From positions 1 to 5,197 of the forward strand of contig URTL01000126.1 in assembly GCA_900550785.1 (NCBI GenBank): 5,197 nt of DNA. The letters are read 5' to 3'. Shown one piece after another: positions 5,186 through 5,197 of this stretch (its first letter is position 1; the number at the start of each line of letters is the position of its first letter). The notes under the pieces are model-generated. The model had not been told where the DNA came from. It made no database searches and worked only from the letters and a program-made list of their open reading frames with translations. The position numbers were made by a program, and so were the translations under genes. The stretch is from an uncultured Collinsella sp. (GTDB lineage: Bacteria; Actinomycetota; Coriobacteriia; Coriobacteriales; Coriobacteriaceae).

Positions 5186-5197
5186 ACCGGCCGGGGG

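Noticed and set aside
1..5197. A novel defence, mobile or biosynthetic system
   Set aside because: The four genes belong to well-known families with intact motifs, and no toxin, nuclease, transposase, integrase, reverse transcriptase or repeat-spacer array is seen.

Overview
This is a GC-rich bacterial window in which all four genes lie on the minus strand, so transcription runs from right to left. In transcription order they are: a DMT/EamA-family membrane transporter (5001 to 4018), an M20-family metallo-amidohydrolase (3901 to 2606), a 12-helix MFS transporter of the oxalate/monocarboxylate-like type (2483 to 1179), and the N-terminal two thirds of histidyl-tRNA synthetase hisS, which starts at 875 and runs off the left edge. 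The GC-rich codon use, the canonical Shine-Dalgarno sites and the general look of the proteins suggest a gut actinobacterium of the class Coriobacteriia (Collinsella-like). That assignment is inference from memory, not a search result. No RNA gene, insertion sequence, CRISPR array or phage gene was seen.

Each gene appears to be its own transcription unit. All intergenic gaps exceed 100 bp and most carry recognisable stop or start signals. The DMT gene ends in a textbook intrinsic terminator (3978-4005). The amidohydrolase gene is preceded by a perfect 7-8-7 inverted repeat that looks like an operator. The gap between amidohydrolase and MFS gene (2484-2605) is packed with nested inverted and direct repeats, including a probable terminator. 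The roughly 300 bp gap between MFS gene and hisS contains three consecutive long hairpins and no gene. The last of these has a U-rich tail and reads as a terminator, and it abuts a perfect TATAAT box for hisS.

Functionally, hisS is housekeeping. The other three genes are consistent with small-molecule handling: an exporter/importer of metabolites (DMT), a cytoplasmic hydrolase of N-acyl or amide-conjugated amino acids (M20), and a carboxylate-type MFS carrier. Adjacency of the M20 enzyme and MFS carrier permits the idea of a conjugate uptake and hydrolysis pair, but nothing in the sequence fixes a substrate. I found no evidence of a novel multi-gene system. The most noteworthy signals are non-coding: the hairpin array at 941-1145, whose mismatches mostly become G-U pairs on the minus strand, and the probable operators upstream of the M20 and DMT genes.
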